From assembly GCA_964510205.1 (NCBI GenBank), contig CAZEBW010000005.1, forward strand, positions 24,556 through 88,555: DNA of 64,000 nt. The letters run 5' to 3'. The DNA is from CAZEBW01 sp964510205. GTDB lineage: Bacteria > Chloroflexota > Anaerolineae > VGOG01. A program made the position numbers and the translations under genes. Below the pieces are notes generated by a model. That model was not told the origin of the DNA, searched no databases, and saw only the letters and a list, made by a program, of their open reading frames with translations. Below, piece after piece: positions 1 through 7,892 of the stretch. How positions within the stretch are numbered: position 1 is the first letter of the stretch; each line of letters opens with the position of its first letter.

Positions 1-1
1 C

Positions 2-1753
2 GGCGCTGGCTTCTGCCAGGCGCTGACGCGCGGCGGGCTGTACGTCTTCGGCCTGCCCGACTACTACTCGCGCATCCGCGGCGGACACAACTTCTATTCC
101 GTCCGCATCAGCCAGCAGCCGCTTCATTCCCACGCCGAGCCGGTGCACCTGCTGCTGGCCCTGACCGAGGAGACCATCCCCCGCCACCGCGACAAGATGG
201 TCGAAGGCGGAGCCGTCGTTTACGACTCGAGTGTGATACAGCGGACGGAGGGATTTAACGGACGGACAGGGGAGAACTCAGCGGACTTTTCGCTCCTGCC
301 GGTTCCTCTGAGCGACATAGCCGAGGAAAAGGCGGGTATCGCGCTGGCTCGAAACACGGTGGCGCTGGGCGTCGCGGCGGGACTGACCGGCTTCGATCTG
401 GGCCCAATGGAGAGCGTCGTCCGCCAGAACTTCGCCCGCAAAGGCCAGAAGGTGGTGGACGGCAACCTGGCGGCCGCCGAGGCGGGTTATGAAGAGGGGC
501 GGAAGTACGCCGCTGACTACGCCTTCAAGCTGGAGAGGGTAGCGGACGCGCCGCCGCGCATGGTGCTCAATGGCACGGAGGCTTTCTCCCTGGGCGCGCT
601 GGCGGGAGGCTGTCGCTTCGCCGCGGGCTACCCCATGACGCCAGGCTCGCCCGTGTTGCACTGGATGGCGGCCCACGCGGAGCGCTACGGCGTGGTGCTC
701 AAGCATACGGAGGACGAGATCGCAGCCATCAACATGGCCATCGGCGCTGCCCACATGGGCGCCCGCGCCCTGGTGCCGACCTCAGGCGGCGGCTTCGCCT
801 TGATGGTGGAGTCGCTGGGTCTGGCCGGCATGACGGAGACGCCGCTGGTCATCTACAACGCCCAGCGGCCAGGACCGTCCACCGGATTGGCCACCCGCCA
901 CGAGCAGGGAGACATGCTTTTCATGCTCTATGCTTCGCAGGGAGAGTTTCCCCGCTTTCTCGTCGCGCCGGGCACCCATGAACAGTGCTTCGTGGCCGGC
1001 TGGCGGGCCTTCAACCTGGCGGAAAAATACCAGACGCCAGCCCTGGTGCTCAGCGATCACTACCTGGCGGTCGCCGTCCGCACTCTGGAGCTGGACGCTT
1101 TCGACTTCGACGCGGTGGAGATTGACCGTGGAGAGCTGCTGAGCGAGGCGGAGTTGGATGCCCTGGACGAGGACTACCTGCGCTATCGGATCACCGAGTC
1201 AGGCGTCTCGCCGCGAGCAGCGCCCGGCCATCCCAAGGCGGTCTACGTGGCCACCGGCAACGAGCACGAAGAGAGCGGGGCCGTCACCGAGGAGCCGGAG
1301 ATGCGCAGGGCGCAGGTGGAGAAGCGGCAGCGCAAGCTGATGGGCATGGCCGAGGAGATGGCCGGCCCGCAGCGATACGGCCCCGACGAGGCGGACGTCA
1401 CCTTTGTCTGTTGGGGCTCCACCTACGGCCCGCTGCGGGAGGCGGTGGATCGGCTGAACAACGGACAGGGGGGATTAAACGGACGGAAGCAGAGGGGATT
1501 GAGCGGACGGAAGCAGATGGCTCAGGCCAACATGTTGCATTTTGTGGACCTGTGGCCCTTCCCCGTTGAAGCGGCGAATGTGGCCTTTGACCAGGCGCAG
1601 CGACTCGTGGCTGTGGAGGTCAACGCCACCGCCCAACTTGCCACGCTGATCCGCAGCCAGACCGGTCGCCAGATGGACAGCGCGATCCTCAAATACGATG
1701 GTCGCGCCTTCACCCCCGAGTACATCTTGGCCCACAGGCCAGAGGAGGTGTGA
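2..1753 (+). CDS. korA: 2-oxoacid:ferredoxin oxidoreductase, fused gamma-alpha subunit (5' partial)
   Basis: Oxidatively decarboxylates a 2-oxoacid (probably 2-oxoglutarate or a related acid) to the acyl-CoA with reduction of ferredoxin, together with the beta subunit that follows. The frame is open to the window edge, and the first 60 or so residues (GGLYVFGLPDYYSRIRGGHN) are the tail of a gamma domain, so this is the fused gamma-alpha form. The alpha part carries the typical YPMTPGSP segment near 630, HTEDEIAAINMAIGAAHMGA near 705 and TSGGGFALM near 782. Two short repeat-derived insertions interrupt it in frame (241-286 and 1460-1518). Substrate specificity cannot be read from the sequence; a KorA-type assignment rests on overall pattern. 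Confidence 0.9.
   Translation, partial: GAGFCQALTRGGLYVFGLPDYYSRIRGGHNFYSVRISQQPLHSHAEPVHLLLALTEETIPRHRDKMVEGGAVVYDSSVIQRTEGFNGRTGENSADFSLLPVPLSDIAEEKAGIALARNTVALGVAAGLTGFDLGPMESVVRQNFARKGQKVVDGNLAAAEAGYEEGRKYAADYAFKLERVADAPPRMVLNGTEAFSLGALAGGCRFAAGYPMTPGSPVLHWMAAHAERYGVVLKHTEDEIAAINMAIGAAHMGARALVPTSGGGFALMVESLGLAGMTETPLVIYNAQRPGPSTGLATRHEQGDMLFMLYASQGEFPRFLVAPGTHEQCFVAGWRAFNLAEKYQTPALVLSDHYLAVAVRTLELDAFDFDAVEIDRGELLSEAELDALDEDYLRYRITESGVSPRAAPGHPKAVYVATGNEHEESGAVTEEPEMRRAQVEKRQRKLMGMAEEMAGPQRYGPDEADVTFVCWGSTYGPLREAVDRLNNGQGGLNGRKQRGLSGRKQMAQANMLHFVDLWPFPVEAANVAFDQAQRLVAVEVNATAQLATLIRSQTGRQMDSAILKYDGRAFTPEYILAHRPEEV
241..286. repeat. In-frame dispersed repeat inside korA, copy 1
   Basis: Iterated CGGAC/GGATTTAACGGACGGA units lie inside the coding frame and encode a low-complexity linker (IQRTEGFNGRTGENSAD). 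The same unit recurs at 1460-1518 and, as an intergenic palindrome, at 22840-22893. Confidence 0.7.
1460..1518. repeat. In-frame dispersed repeat inside korA, copy 2
   Basis: Three consecutive units of the type GGGATTAAACGGACGGAAGC, keeping the frame open (NGGLNGRKQRGLSGRKQ). Same family as 241-286 and 22840-22893. Confidence 0.75.
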
Positions 1754-1754
1754 G

Positions 1755-2624
1755 ATGGTCACTCGAAAAGACTTCGGCAGCCCGGTCGCGCCGACCTGGT
1801 GCAGGGGGTGCGGCAATTTCGGGATTCTGAATGCGATCAAGATGGCCCTGGCCGAGCAGGACCTCGCGCCCCATCAGGTGGTCATGTTCACCGGCATCGG
1901 CTGCGGCAGCAAACTGCCTCATTACATGAAAGTGAGCGGTTTTCACACCATCCACGGCCGCCCCCTGCCAGTGGCCACTGGGGCCAGATTGGCCAATCAC
2001 GGCCTCAAGATCATGTGCGTCCACGGCGACGGCGATGGGTACGGCATGGGGCTGGGCCACATGATGCACGCCGTTCGCCGCAACATCGGCATGGTGGACA
2101 TCGTGCAGAACAACCGCGTCTACGGCCTGACCAAGGGGCAGTATTCGCCCACTAGCGCGGCTGGCATGCGCACGCCCACTTCGCCAGAGGGAGCCATTGA
2201 CCGGCCAGTGCCGCCGCTGGGACTGGCCATCGCCGCCGGAGCTACCTTCGTCGCCCGGGGCTACCCCGGCAAGCTGCGTCACCTGGTTTGGCTCATCGGC
2301 GAGGCGTTGCAGCATCCGGGTTACGCCCTGGTGGACGTGCTCCAGCCCTGCGTCACCTTCAACCGCCCTAGCTCCTACGATTTCTACAACCCCCGCGTGT
2401 ACAAGCTGGAGGAGGGCGATCACGATCCGACAGACAGGACTGCTGCCTGGGAGCTGGCCTACCAGTGGGGCGAGCGCATCCCCATCGGGATTTTCTACCG
2501 CGTGGAGGGGGCGCCCACTTACGAGGAGCAGGTGCCAGCGCTGAAGGCGGGTCCGCTGGTGAAGCAGCCGCTGGAGAAGCTGCGGCCGGAGCAAGTAGAG
2601 GAATTGCGGCAGGAGGTCATTTGA
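1755..2624 (+). CDS. korB: 2-oxoacid:ferredoxin oxidoreductase beta subunit
   Basis: Thiamine diphosphate-binding partner of the preceding alpha subunit; 289 residues, the usual size. It starts with ATG one base after the korA stop, with a GAGGAGGTG ribosome site just upstream. Visible motifs are WCRGCGNFG near the N-terminus (Fe-S cysteines of this family), CGSKLPHYMK and the TPP/Mg site HGDGDGYGMGLGHMMHAVRR followed by NIGMVDIVQNN. The two genes form a minimal two-subunit enzyme; no separate delta ferredoxin gene follows, so an external ferredoxin is presumably used. Confidence 0.93.
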   Translation: MVTRKDFGSPVAPTWCRGCGNFGILNAIKMALAEQDLAPHQVVMFTGIGCGSKLPHYMKVSGFHTIHGRPLPVATGARLANHGLKIMCVHGDGDGYGMGLGHMMHAVRRNIGMVDIVQNNRVYGLTKGQYSPTSAAGMRTPTSPEGAIDRPVPPLGLAIAAGATFVARGYPGKLRHLVWLIGEALQHPGYALVDVLQPCVTFNRPSSYDFYNPRVYKLEEGDHDPTDRTAAWELAYQWGERIPIGIFYRVEGAPTYEEQVPALKAGPLVKQPLEKLRPEQVEELRQEVI

Positions 2625-2626
2625 GC

Positions 2627-3034
2627 ATGTCCTTGGAAATGGTGAAGTCGGTGATGACCACCCTAGTTTTGGCGCTGGCCCTGGCGCAGGCGTTGGGGAT
2701 GGCGCAGGTGCGCGGTTACGTGCGCCTGCTGTCCGTCAGCAAAAGGCAATTGGTGCGGTGGCATCGCCTCGGCGGCGCGGCCACGCTGCTCTTGGCTTTG
2801 GCGGTGGCGGCCATGTGCGTCTTCGGCGAGAGGTATGCCTACTATTCGCCGCGCGTGCTGGCCCACCTGGCGATGGGCGCTGCAGCGATCCTGATCCTGA
2901 CGGCGAAAGCGATCATCTCCAACCGCTTCCGCCGCTACCTGCGCCACGCGCTGGCCCTGGGCGCTGCGGCGGGGCTGTTGATCCTGGGCACTTTCATCAC
3001 CAGCGCGCTGTGGTACTTTGTTCAACGCGCTTAA
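2627..3034 (+). CDS. Small four-helix membrane protein, possible b-heme protein
   Basis: A 135-residue protein starting 2 bp after korB, so probably cotranscribed. About four hydrophobic helices are visible (residues near 8-28, 45-65, 77-95, 108-130). Histidines sit at similar depth in three of them (RWHRLGG, LAHLAMG, RHALALG), as in small DUF420- or cytochrome b561-like membrane proteins. Heme binding is inferred only from that pattern. I do not recognise a named family with certainty. Confidence 0.65.
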   Translation: MSLEMVKSVMTTLVLALALAQALGMAQVRGYVRLLSVSKRQLVRWHRLGGAATLLLALAVAAMCVFGERYAYYSPRVLAHLAMGAAAILILTAKAIISNRFRRYLRHALALGAAAGLLILGTFITSALWYFVQRA

Positions 3035-3172
3035 CATCACCTTTGACCATCGAGGTGGAATCGCACAACTAGACTTTGTAGGGCAGGTTGGCGACGGCTC
3101 GAAGGTTGTCCTTCCTACGCACCAAGTTTCTTCAGCAGAGAGCAGCCTACGAAAGCAGAACAAGACAGTCGC

Positions 3173-3205
3173 CTACCTGCCGTTCATCAGGCCAATGGCA
3201 GGTAG
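3173..3205. repeat. Inverted repeat in the 3035-3294 intergenic region
   Basis: CTACCTGCC at 3173-3181 and GGCAGGTAG at 3197-3205 form a perfect 9-bp stem with a 15-nt loop and no T-run. The rest of 3035-3294 holds no gene I can support; short open frames there lack ribosome sites and family resemblance. Confidence 0.6.
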
Positions 3206-3294
3206 CCCGCTCTCGCACCAAACATCAGAGCGTTCTATTCGTGCGATTTCAGGGTCGCGTCCAAATCTGATGATGGGCTTCAGGAGGGAGAAAA

Positions 3295-3771
3295 ATGAAC
3301 AGACGTCAGCTCACAGGACTAATCATGATGCTCTTGGCGCTGTTGTTGGCATCGCTTCTCGCAGCTTGCGGCGCGGCCCCGGCTGAGACCGTTGTCCCCA
3401 CCACAGAACAGCAGGAAGCCGCTCCGGTGGCGCTGGATGGTAAGTCCTTGCTCGAAGAACGATGCACTGAATGCCATGACCTGGGGCGAGTGGAGCGGGC
3501 CAAGAAGACAGAATCGGAGTGGCAGGCGACAGTGCAACGTATGGTGGGAAAGGGCGCCGAGCTAGACCAGGCGGAACAGAAGGCCGTTATCCAATATCTG
3601 GCGGAGACCGTCGCCCATCAATCGGAAGGAGATCAAGATGTATCAGCGAATTCTGGTTCCATTGGAGAGAAAAGGTGGCCCCGAGGGTCACATCAGACAC
3701 GCCGCAGCCCTGGCCTCCGGGGTCGGCGCCGAAATCACCCTCTTGCGTGTGATCACGGTGGTTCCCGCTGA
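3295..3771 (+). CDS. c-type cytochrome lipoprotein, 3' end overlapping the next gene
   Basis: Starts at ATG after AGGAGGGAG. The N-terminus is a lipoprotein signal (hydrophobic stretch ending LLAACGAA), so it is likely anchored outside the membrane. A single heme c motif ERCTECHDLGRV lies near residue 60, with a helical tail (EQKAVIQYLAETVAH) typical of mono-heme class I cytochromes. The recognisable domain ends near residue 105, yet no stop appears until 3771, so the frame runs 134 nt into the universal stress protein gene. The last 50 residues resemble nothing and may be read-through after loss of a stop codon. Confidence 0.75.
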   Translation: MNRRQLTGLIMMLLALLLASLLAACGAAPAETVVPTTEQQEAAPVALDGKSLLEERCTECHDLGRVERAKKTESEWQATVQRMVGKGAELDQAEQKAVIQYLAETVAHQSEGDQDVSANSGSIGEKRWPRGSHQTRRSPGLRGRRRNHPLACDHGGSR

Positions 3772-4096
3772 AGATCCCCTCTTCCAGCGCTTTCAGGTAG
3801 AGCTGGGATCCAGCGGCGCTAAGAGAAAGGCGGAGGCGAGGGAATACGTCAATCAATTAGTAGACCAACTGCAGGAGGAGGGCGTGAACGCGAGGCCGGC
3901 GGTGGTCATCAGCGACAAGGCGGAAGACGAAGCGATTGTCGAGTACGCCGCTGAGTTGAACAGCGACCTGATCGTCTTGCCCAATCAGCGGCGCTCCCTG
4001 GTCAGCCGCTGGCTGCAGGGCAACGTCACCGCCAAGGTGCAGCGCCGATCGGACATCCCCGTCCTGCTGGTTCGAGATGTAGAGAAGGGAGGATAA
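3638..4096 (+). CDS. Universal stress protein family (UspA)
   Basis: A 152-residue UspA fold: MYQRILVPLE start, central EAREYVNQLVDQLQEEG helix and SDIPVLLVRDVE end. Ribosome site AAGGAG lies 6 nt before the ATG. The usual ATP motif (G-2x-G-9x-G-S/T) is degraded here: the equivalent stretch reads LPNQRRSLVSRWLQGNV, keeping only the last glycine, so it may not bind ATP. It sits between the cytochrome and a ferritin-like protein in a run of stress genes. Confidence 0.9.
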   Translation: MYQRILVPLERKGGPEGHIRHAAALASGVGAEITLLRVITVVPAEDPLFQRFQVELGSSGAKRKAEAREYVNQLVDQLQEEGVNARPAVVISDKAEDEAIVEYAAELNSDLIVLPNQRRSLVSRWLQGNVTAKVQRRSDIPVLLVRDVEKGG

Positions 4097-4098
4097 CC

Positions 4099-4539
4099 AT
4101 GGACCGCAAGCAGATCATAGAGGCGTTAAACCATAATCTGCGTGCTGAATTGAGTGCAGTGGAGATGTATTCTGCCCACGCGAGGGCTATCCCCGAGGAT
4201 GCCATTGCCCAGGGCGTGCGGGCCATTGCCGCTGTTGAACAGCGCCACGCCCGAGACCTGGCCGCTCGCATCGAGGCTTTGGGGGGCGCGCCCGTCGAAC
4301 CTGGCGGGGTGGAGACCGTTGTCGGTCGTGCAGTTGGCGCCGCCGGTGCGCAGGCCTCAACCTTAGAGATGTTGCGCCTGGAACTGGCCGAGGAGCAGCA
4401 GGCTATCAAAGATTACGCTGCTCAAATCGCCGACATCATGGACGACGAAGAGACCCTGGACATGCTGCAAGAGAATCTGAATGATGAGATTCAACATTCC
4501 CGGTGGATGAAGGCCCGTATCGCGGCGCTGAACAAGTAG
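4099..4539 (+). CDS. Bacterioferritin-like diiron protein
   Basis: A 146-residue four-helix ferritin-like protein starting 2 bp after the stress protein. Diiron ligand motifs are visible: E17 (RAELSAVEMY), E47 and H50 (AVEQRHARDL), then LELAEEQQAIKDY and DDEIQHSRWM in helices 3 and 4. It probably handles iron and peroxide or oxygen in the cytoplasm. It is short for a classical bacterioferritin and no heme methionine is obvious, so whether it forms a 24-mer cage cannot be told. Confidence 0.85.
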   Translation: MDRKQIIEALNHNLRAELSAVEMYSAHARAIPEDAIAQGVRAIAAVEQRHARDLAARIEALGGAPVEPGGVETVVGRAVGAAGAQASTLEMLRLELAEEQQAIKDYAAQIADIMDDEETLDMLQENLNDEIQHSRWMKARIAALNK

Positions 4540-4562
4540 GGCGCGGCTGTTGGAGCTAAGGC

Positions 4563-5162
4563 ATGAGCAGATTGAAAGAGTTAGAGACGCCCGTCTTCTG
4601 GGCCGAGGGACACCCTGGCCCACTAGCGGCCGAGGGGTGGCAGGTCGAGTTGGGTGGACTGGTCGAGGAGCCGGTGACGCTGACCTACGAGGAGATCGTC
4701 GCCTTGCCCAAATCCACCGCCGACGCCCGCTTGACTTCGGTGTCGGGGTGGAGCGTGCGGGGCGAATGGGGCGGCGTGCGCCTCAGCGATCTTCTGGCCG
4801 TGGCTGGAATCCGGCCAGAGGCCGCCCACGTTCAGCTCGTCTCCTACCGCCAGATCTATACGACCTGCATTCCGCTGGAGGTGGCCTTGAAAGAGCGCAC
4901 CTTGCTGGCCTACGAGTTCGATGGCGAGCCGCTGGAGGCCGACTACGGCGGCCCCGTGCGCATCTTCTGCCCCTACCTGTGGGGATATAAATCGGCCAAG
5001 AGCGTGGTGGCCATCACGCTGGAAGATCACTCCATTCCCGGATTCTGGGAAGTGCGCGGCTATCCCGATGCCGCGCAGATAAAACCCCGTCGGGTACTCG
5101 ACGTCAACAGCCAGCGCTGGCGACACATCCCCGGCGGCGAGGTTACCGAGTTTCTGGATTGA
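4563..5162 (+). CDS. Oxidoreductase molybdopterin-binding (sulfite oxidase-fold) domain protein lacking the usual Mo cysteine
   Basis: A 199-residue protein with the fold of the YedY/MsrP and sulfite oxidase molybdopterin domain: LGGLVEEPVTLTYEEIVALP, a WSVRGEWGGV segment, IPLEVALKERTLLAYEFDGE, GGPVRIFCPYLWGYKSAKSV. In relatives the segment before GWS carries a cysteine that coordinates molybdenum (CV-x-GW). Here it reads LTSVSGWS, with serine in that place. There is no signal peptide, so it would be cytoplasmic. It may bind a different cofactor or have lost redox activity; C100 or C140 replacing the ligand is a less likely option. Confidence 0.8.
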   Translation: MSRLKELETPVFWAEGHPGPLAAEGWQVELGGLVEEPVTLTYEEIVALPKSTADARLTSVSGWSVRGEWGGVRLSDLLAVAGIRPEAAHVQLVSYRQIYTTCIPLEVALKERTLLAYEFDGEPLEADYGGPVRIFCPYLWGYKSAKSVVAITLEDHSIPGFWEVRGYPDAAQIKPRRVLDVNSQRWRHIPGGEVTEFLD

Positions 5163-5175
5163 TGGCATTCTGTTC

Positions 5176-5213
5176 ACTCGCTCCCGCTGGACCCTAGTCC
5201 AGCGGTTCCAGGG
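5176..5213. repeat. Short palindromic repeat (CTCCCGCTGGA family)
   Basis: CTCGCTCCCGCTGGACC followed by TAGTCCAGCGG forms a small palindrome. A related CTCCCGCTGGATC palindrome occurs at 13986-14040. Confidence 0.5.
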
Positions 5214-5232
5214 GATCGGTGACTACTCAGGC

Positions 5233-5332
5233 TGTCATTGCGAGCGAAGCGAAGCAATCTCCTACCAGCAAGTTGGGGATTGCGCCGTTTTCACTTCCAA
5301 GTTCGGCGCAAACAGCGCGCCTCGCAATGACA
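5233..5332. repeat. TGTCATTGCGAG inverted repeat element
   Basis: Outer arms TGTCATTGCGAG (5233-5244) and CTCGCAATGACA (5321-5332) are perfectly complementary. The left arm continues with CGAAGCGAAGCAATCTC, a word found as a dispersed repeat in many bacterial genomes. It fills most of the 235-nt gap before the next gene; no coding is seen. Confidence 0.8.
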
Positions 5333-5397
5333 CGGGCTGAGCAGTTACGACACAAGAAAATATAGTTTTGTAAAAAGTTGAAGGGAGGAAGGTAAGA

Positions 5398-5871
5398 ATG
5401 ACTGTTGTAAGTGCTGCTGAAGCCCTGAGATGGGCGATGGAGATCGAGGAGAACGGGGAGGCTTTTTACAACACCGTGGCCGCGAGAAGTGCGGATCCCG
5501 AAGTGAAGGCCCTCTTTGAGGACTTGGCCGTCCAGGAGCGAGGACACTACGAGGTGTTCCAGAAGATGCTGGAGAAAGTGAAGCCAGACCCCGATCTGTC
5601 CTCTGTGGCCCCCCGGTACGCGGACTATGAGTATTACCTACAGGCCGTGCTGGCTAACGCCCTGTTCGCCGGAAAGGACAAGGGGCTGACACTGGCCAGG
5701 CAGGCCGAAGACCGAGAGACAGCCCTGCAAGCGGCGATGAGCTTCGAGAAGGACACGCTGCTGTTCTTCTACGACCTGCGTGAGATGGTGAGCGAGGCAG
5801 AGCGAGGGACTGTCTCTGACATTATCTCGGAGGAAAGGTCCCACCTGCGCCGCTTGGCGAAAATGTTGTAG
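5398..5871 (+). CDS. Rubrerythrin-like ferritin-fold protein without rubredoxin domain
   Basis: A 157-residue protein with a strong GGGAGGAAGGTAAG ribosome region. Diiron signatures: MEIEENGEAFY in helix 1, QERGHYEVF in helix 2, MSFEKDTLLFFYDL in helix 3 and ISEERSHLRRL in helix 4. This is the erythrin-type four-helix domain; the C-terminal rubredoxin domain of classical rubrerythrins is absent, so electrons must come from a separate carrier. Probably a peroxide-reducing or iron-oxidising protein, one of several paralogs in this region. Confidence 0.88.
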   Translation: MTVVSAAEALRWAMEIEENGEAFYNTVAARSADPEVKALFEDLAVQERGHYEVFQKMLEKVKPDPDLSSVAPRYADYEYYLQAVLANALFAGKDKGLTLARQAEDRETALQAAMSFEKDTLLFFYDLREMVSEAERGTVSDIISEERSHLRRLAKML

Positions 5872-5880
5872 GGGGATGAG

Positions 5881-7278
5881 ATGAAGAAATTCGACCTGAT
5901 CGTCATCGGTTCCGGGGCGGGGATGAACGTCGCTGCCAACGCTGTGGGGCATGGAATGAACGTGGCCGTCGTAGACCGGGATCCCCTCGGCGGGACCTGC
6001 CTGAACAGAGGCTGCATTCCCTCCAAGGTGATGCTCTACCCGGCGGACGTCATCCGCATGGCTGAGGAGGCGAAGGCCATAGGCGTCCACGCCAAGATCG
6101 AGAAGGTGGACTTCGGCCTGATCATGAAGCGCGTGTGGGACATCGTCCTGGATGGGCGTCATGGGATGGAGCGCAGCGTAGAGCACACGGAGCAAATGGC
6201 ATTCTTCGACACCGACGCCGCCTTCGTCTCAGACTACACCCTGGAGGTTGGCGAGGAACTGATCAGCGCCGACACCATCGTCATCGCCTCTGGTGCACGG
6301 CCATTCATTCCCCCCGTCGAGGGGCTGGAAGAGGTCGGCTACCTGACCAGCGCCACCATCTTTGACCTGGAGGAACCGCCAGAAAGCCTGATCGTGATTG
6401 GCGGGGGATACGTCGCCACCGAGTTCGCCCATTTCTTCTCGGCCATCGGCACCGAGGTCACCATTGTCGGCAGAAACACGCATCTGGTTCCGCAAGAGGA
6501 GCCCGAGGTGTCCGAGCTGCTGAAGAAGAGGATGTCGGACTACTGCCAGGTTCACACCAATCACGAGGCGGTTCGTGCGGCAATCAAGAATGGACTCAAA
6601 GTGGTCACTGCCAGGAATAGGGCGGATGGCCGGGAATACGAATTCGCTGGGCAGGAGATTCTGGTCGCCGTGGGCCGCAGATCGAACTCGGACATCCTCA
6701 AGCCCGAGAACACGGGGGTCGAGACCGATAGCAGAGGCTGGATCAAAGTGGATCAGCGCCTGCGCACGACCAAAGAGGGCATCTGGGCGTTGGGCGATGC
6801 CACGGGAAAGCACATGTTCCGGCACACTGCGAATTACGAATCGGATGTGGTTTGGACGAACGCCTTCACGGAGCACGAACACGCGGTAGATGATCATGCC
6901 GTCCCGCACGCCGTGTTCACCCATCCACAGATCGCCTCGGTGGGTATGACGGAGGAGCAGGCCCAAAAGAGCTACGATATACTGGTTGGGGTCAAGAAGT
7001 ACGCCGACGTGGCCAAGGGCTATGCCATGGGCGAGGAGGATGGATTCGTCAAAGTGATCGTGGACGGAGACACAGGCAAGATCCTGGGAGCGCACATAAT
7101 CGGTCCCCACGCGGCTATCCTGGTCCAGCAAATCGTCTACTTGATGAACGCTGGCCAGCAGGATTACATGCCTCTTGCCCTGGCGCAGACCATTCACCCG
7201 GCCCTGAGCGAAGTAGTGGTGGGGGCGTTTGGCAACCTCAGGCCAGTAGGAGAGCATGGGCACGAGCACGGGCATTGA
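5881..7278 (+). CDS. Class I pyridine nucleotide-disulfide oxidoreductase (dihydrolipoamide dehydrogenase/MerA type)
   Basis: A 465-residue flavoenzyme with FAD site VIGSGAGMNVAANA, redox disulfide GGTCLNRGCIPSK, NAD(P) site IVIGGGYVATEFAHFF, second FAD motif GIWALGDATGKHMF and the catalytic pair HPALSE near the C-terminus. The tail is histidine-rich (GEHGHEHGH), which could bind metal. No 2-oxoacid dehydrogenase complex genes flank it, so its partner is more likely a thioredoxin, glutaredoxin or small thiol of this redox cluster than lipoate. It starts 9 nt after the preceding ferritin-like gene. Confidence 0.9.
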   Translation: MKKFDLIVIGSGAGMNVAANAVGHGMNVAVVDRDPLGGTCLNRGCIPSKVMLYPADVIRMAEEAKAIGVHAKIEKVDFGLIMKRVWDIVLDGRHGMERSVEHTEQMAFFDTDAAFVSDYTLEVGEELISADTIVIASGARPFIPPVEGLEEVGYLTSATIFDLEEPPESLIVIGGGYVATEFAHFFSAIGTEVTIVGRNTHLVPQEEPEVSELLKKRMSDYCQVHTNHEAVRAAIKNGLKVVTARNRADGREYEFAGQEILVAVGRRSNSDILKPENTGVETDSRGWIKVDQRLRTTKEGIWALGDATGKHMFRHTANYESDVVWTNAFTEHEHAVDDHAVPHAVFTHPQIASVGMTEEQAQKSYDILVGVKKYADVAKGYAMGEEDGFVKVIVDGDTGKILGAHIIGPHAAILVQQIVYLMNAGQQDYMPLALAQTIHPALSEVVVGAFGNLRPVGEHGHEHGH

Positions 7279-7289
7279 GGCTAAAGCAT

Positions 7290-7892
7290 ATGAAGGTTGT
7301 GGGGATCTCTGGCAGCCCCCGCCGAAAGGGCAACACCGAGACTCTCCTGCGGGAGGTGCTGCGAGGGGCTGAGGAAGCTGGGGCCGAAACCCGCCTGTTC
7401 ATCCTCTCCAAGATGGACATCTCCCCGTGCCTTCACTGCGATGGCTGCCTGGCCGAGGGGAAGTGCGTGGTGAAGGACGACATGTGGTTGATCTATCCGG
7501 AGATCGAGAGCTTGGATGCCCTCGTCCTGGCTTCTCCCATCCACTTCTACGGAGTCACCGCCCAGGCCAAGGCCATGATTGACCGATGCCAGGCCTTCTG
7601 GGCGCGTAAGTACGTCCTCAAAAGAAGGATCGCCGCCGAGAAGAGAAAGGGCGTTTTCGTCTCCGTAGGCGGGACCAGGTTTCCCGACCTCTTTGACCAC
7701 GCCAGGGCGGTGGTGAAGAACCTCTTTCTGGTCATTGACGTAGAATACTGGGCAGAACTTCTCTTCTCTGGTGTGGACGAGAAGGGCGAAATCAAAGAGC
7801 ATCCCACCGCTTTGAAAGATGCCTATCTTCTGGGCAAGAGGCTCGTCGAGGAAGAAGTGAAGGAAAGGGGATTGAGCAATGCCAGCTATTGA
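7290..7892 (+). CDS. NADPH-dependent FMN reductase-like iron-sulfur flavoprotein
   Basis: A 200-residue flavodoxin-fold protein. FMN phosphate site GISGSPRRKGNTETLL is at the N-terminus, followed by a cysteine cluster CLHCDGCLAEGKCV near residue 50, which in the ISF family holds a 4Fe-4S centre, and SPIHFYGVTAQAKAMIDR. ATG at 7290 fits the family start better than the TTG 15 nt upstream. It overlaps the next gene by 14 nt, which suggests translational coupling to the flavodiiron protein and a role in electron supply for oxygen reduction. Confidence 0.87.
   Translation: MKVVGISGSPRRKGNTETLLREVLRGAEEAGAETRLFILSKMDISPCLHCDGCLAEGKCVVKDDMWLIYPEIESLDALVLASPIHFYGVTAQAKAMIDRCQAFWARKYVLKRRIAAEKRKGVFVSVGGTRFPDLFDHARAVVKNLFLVIDVEYWAELLFSGVDEKGEIKEHPTALKDAYLLGKRLVEEEVKERGLSNASY

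Noticed and set aside
3018..3386. Open frame spanning the 3035-3294 gap
   Set aside because: It overlaps the ends of two supported genes, has no ribosome site and its translation looks like no protein family.
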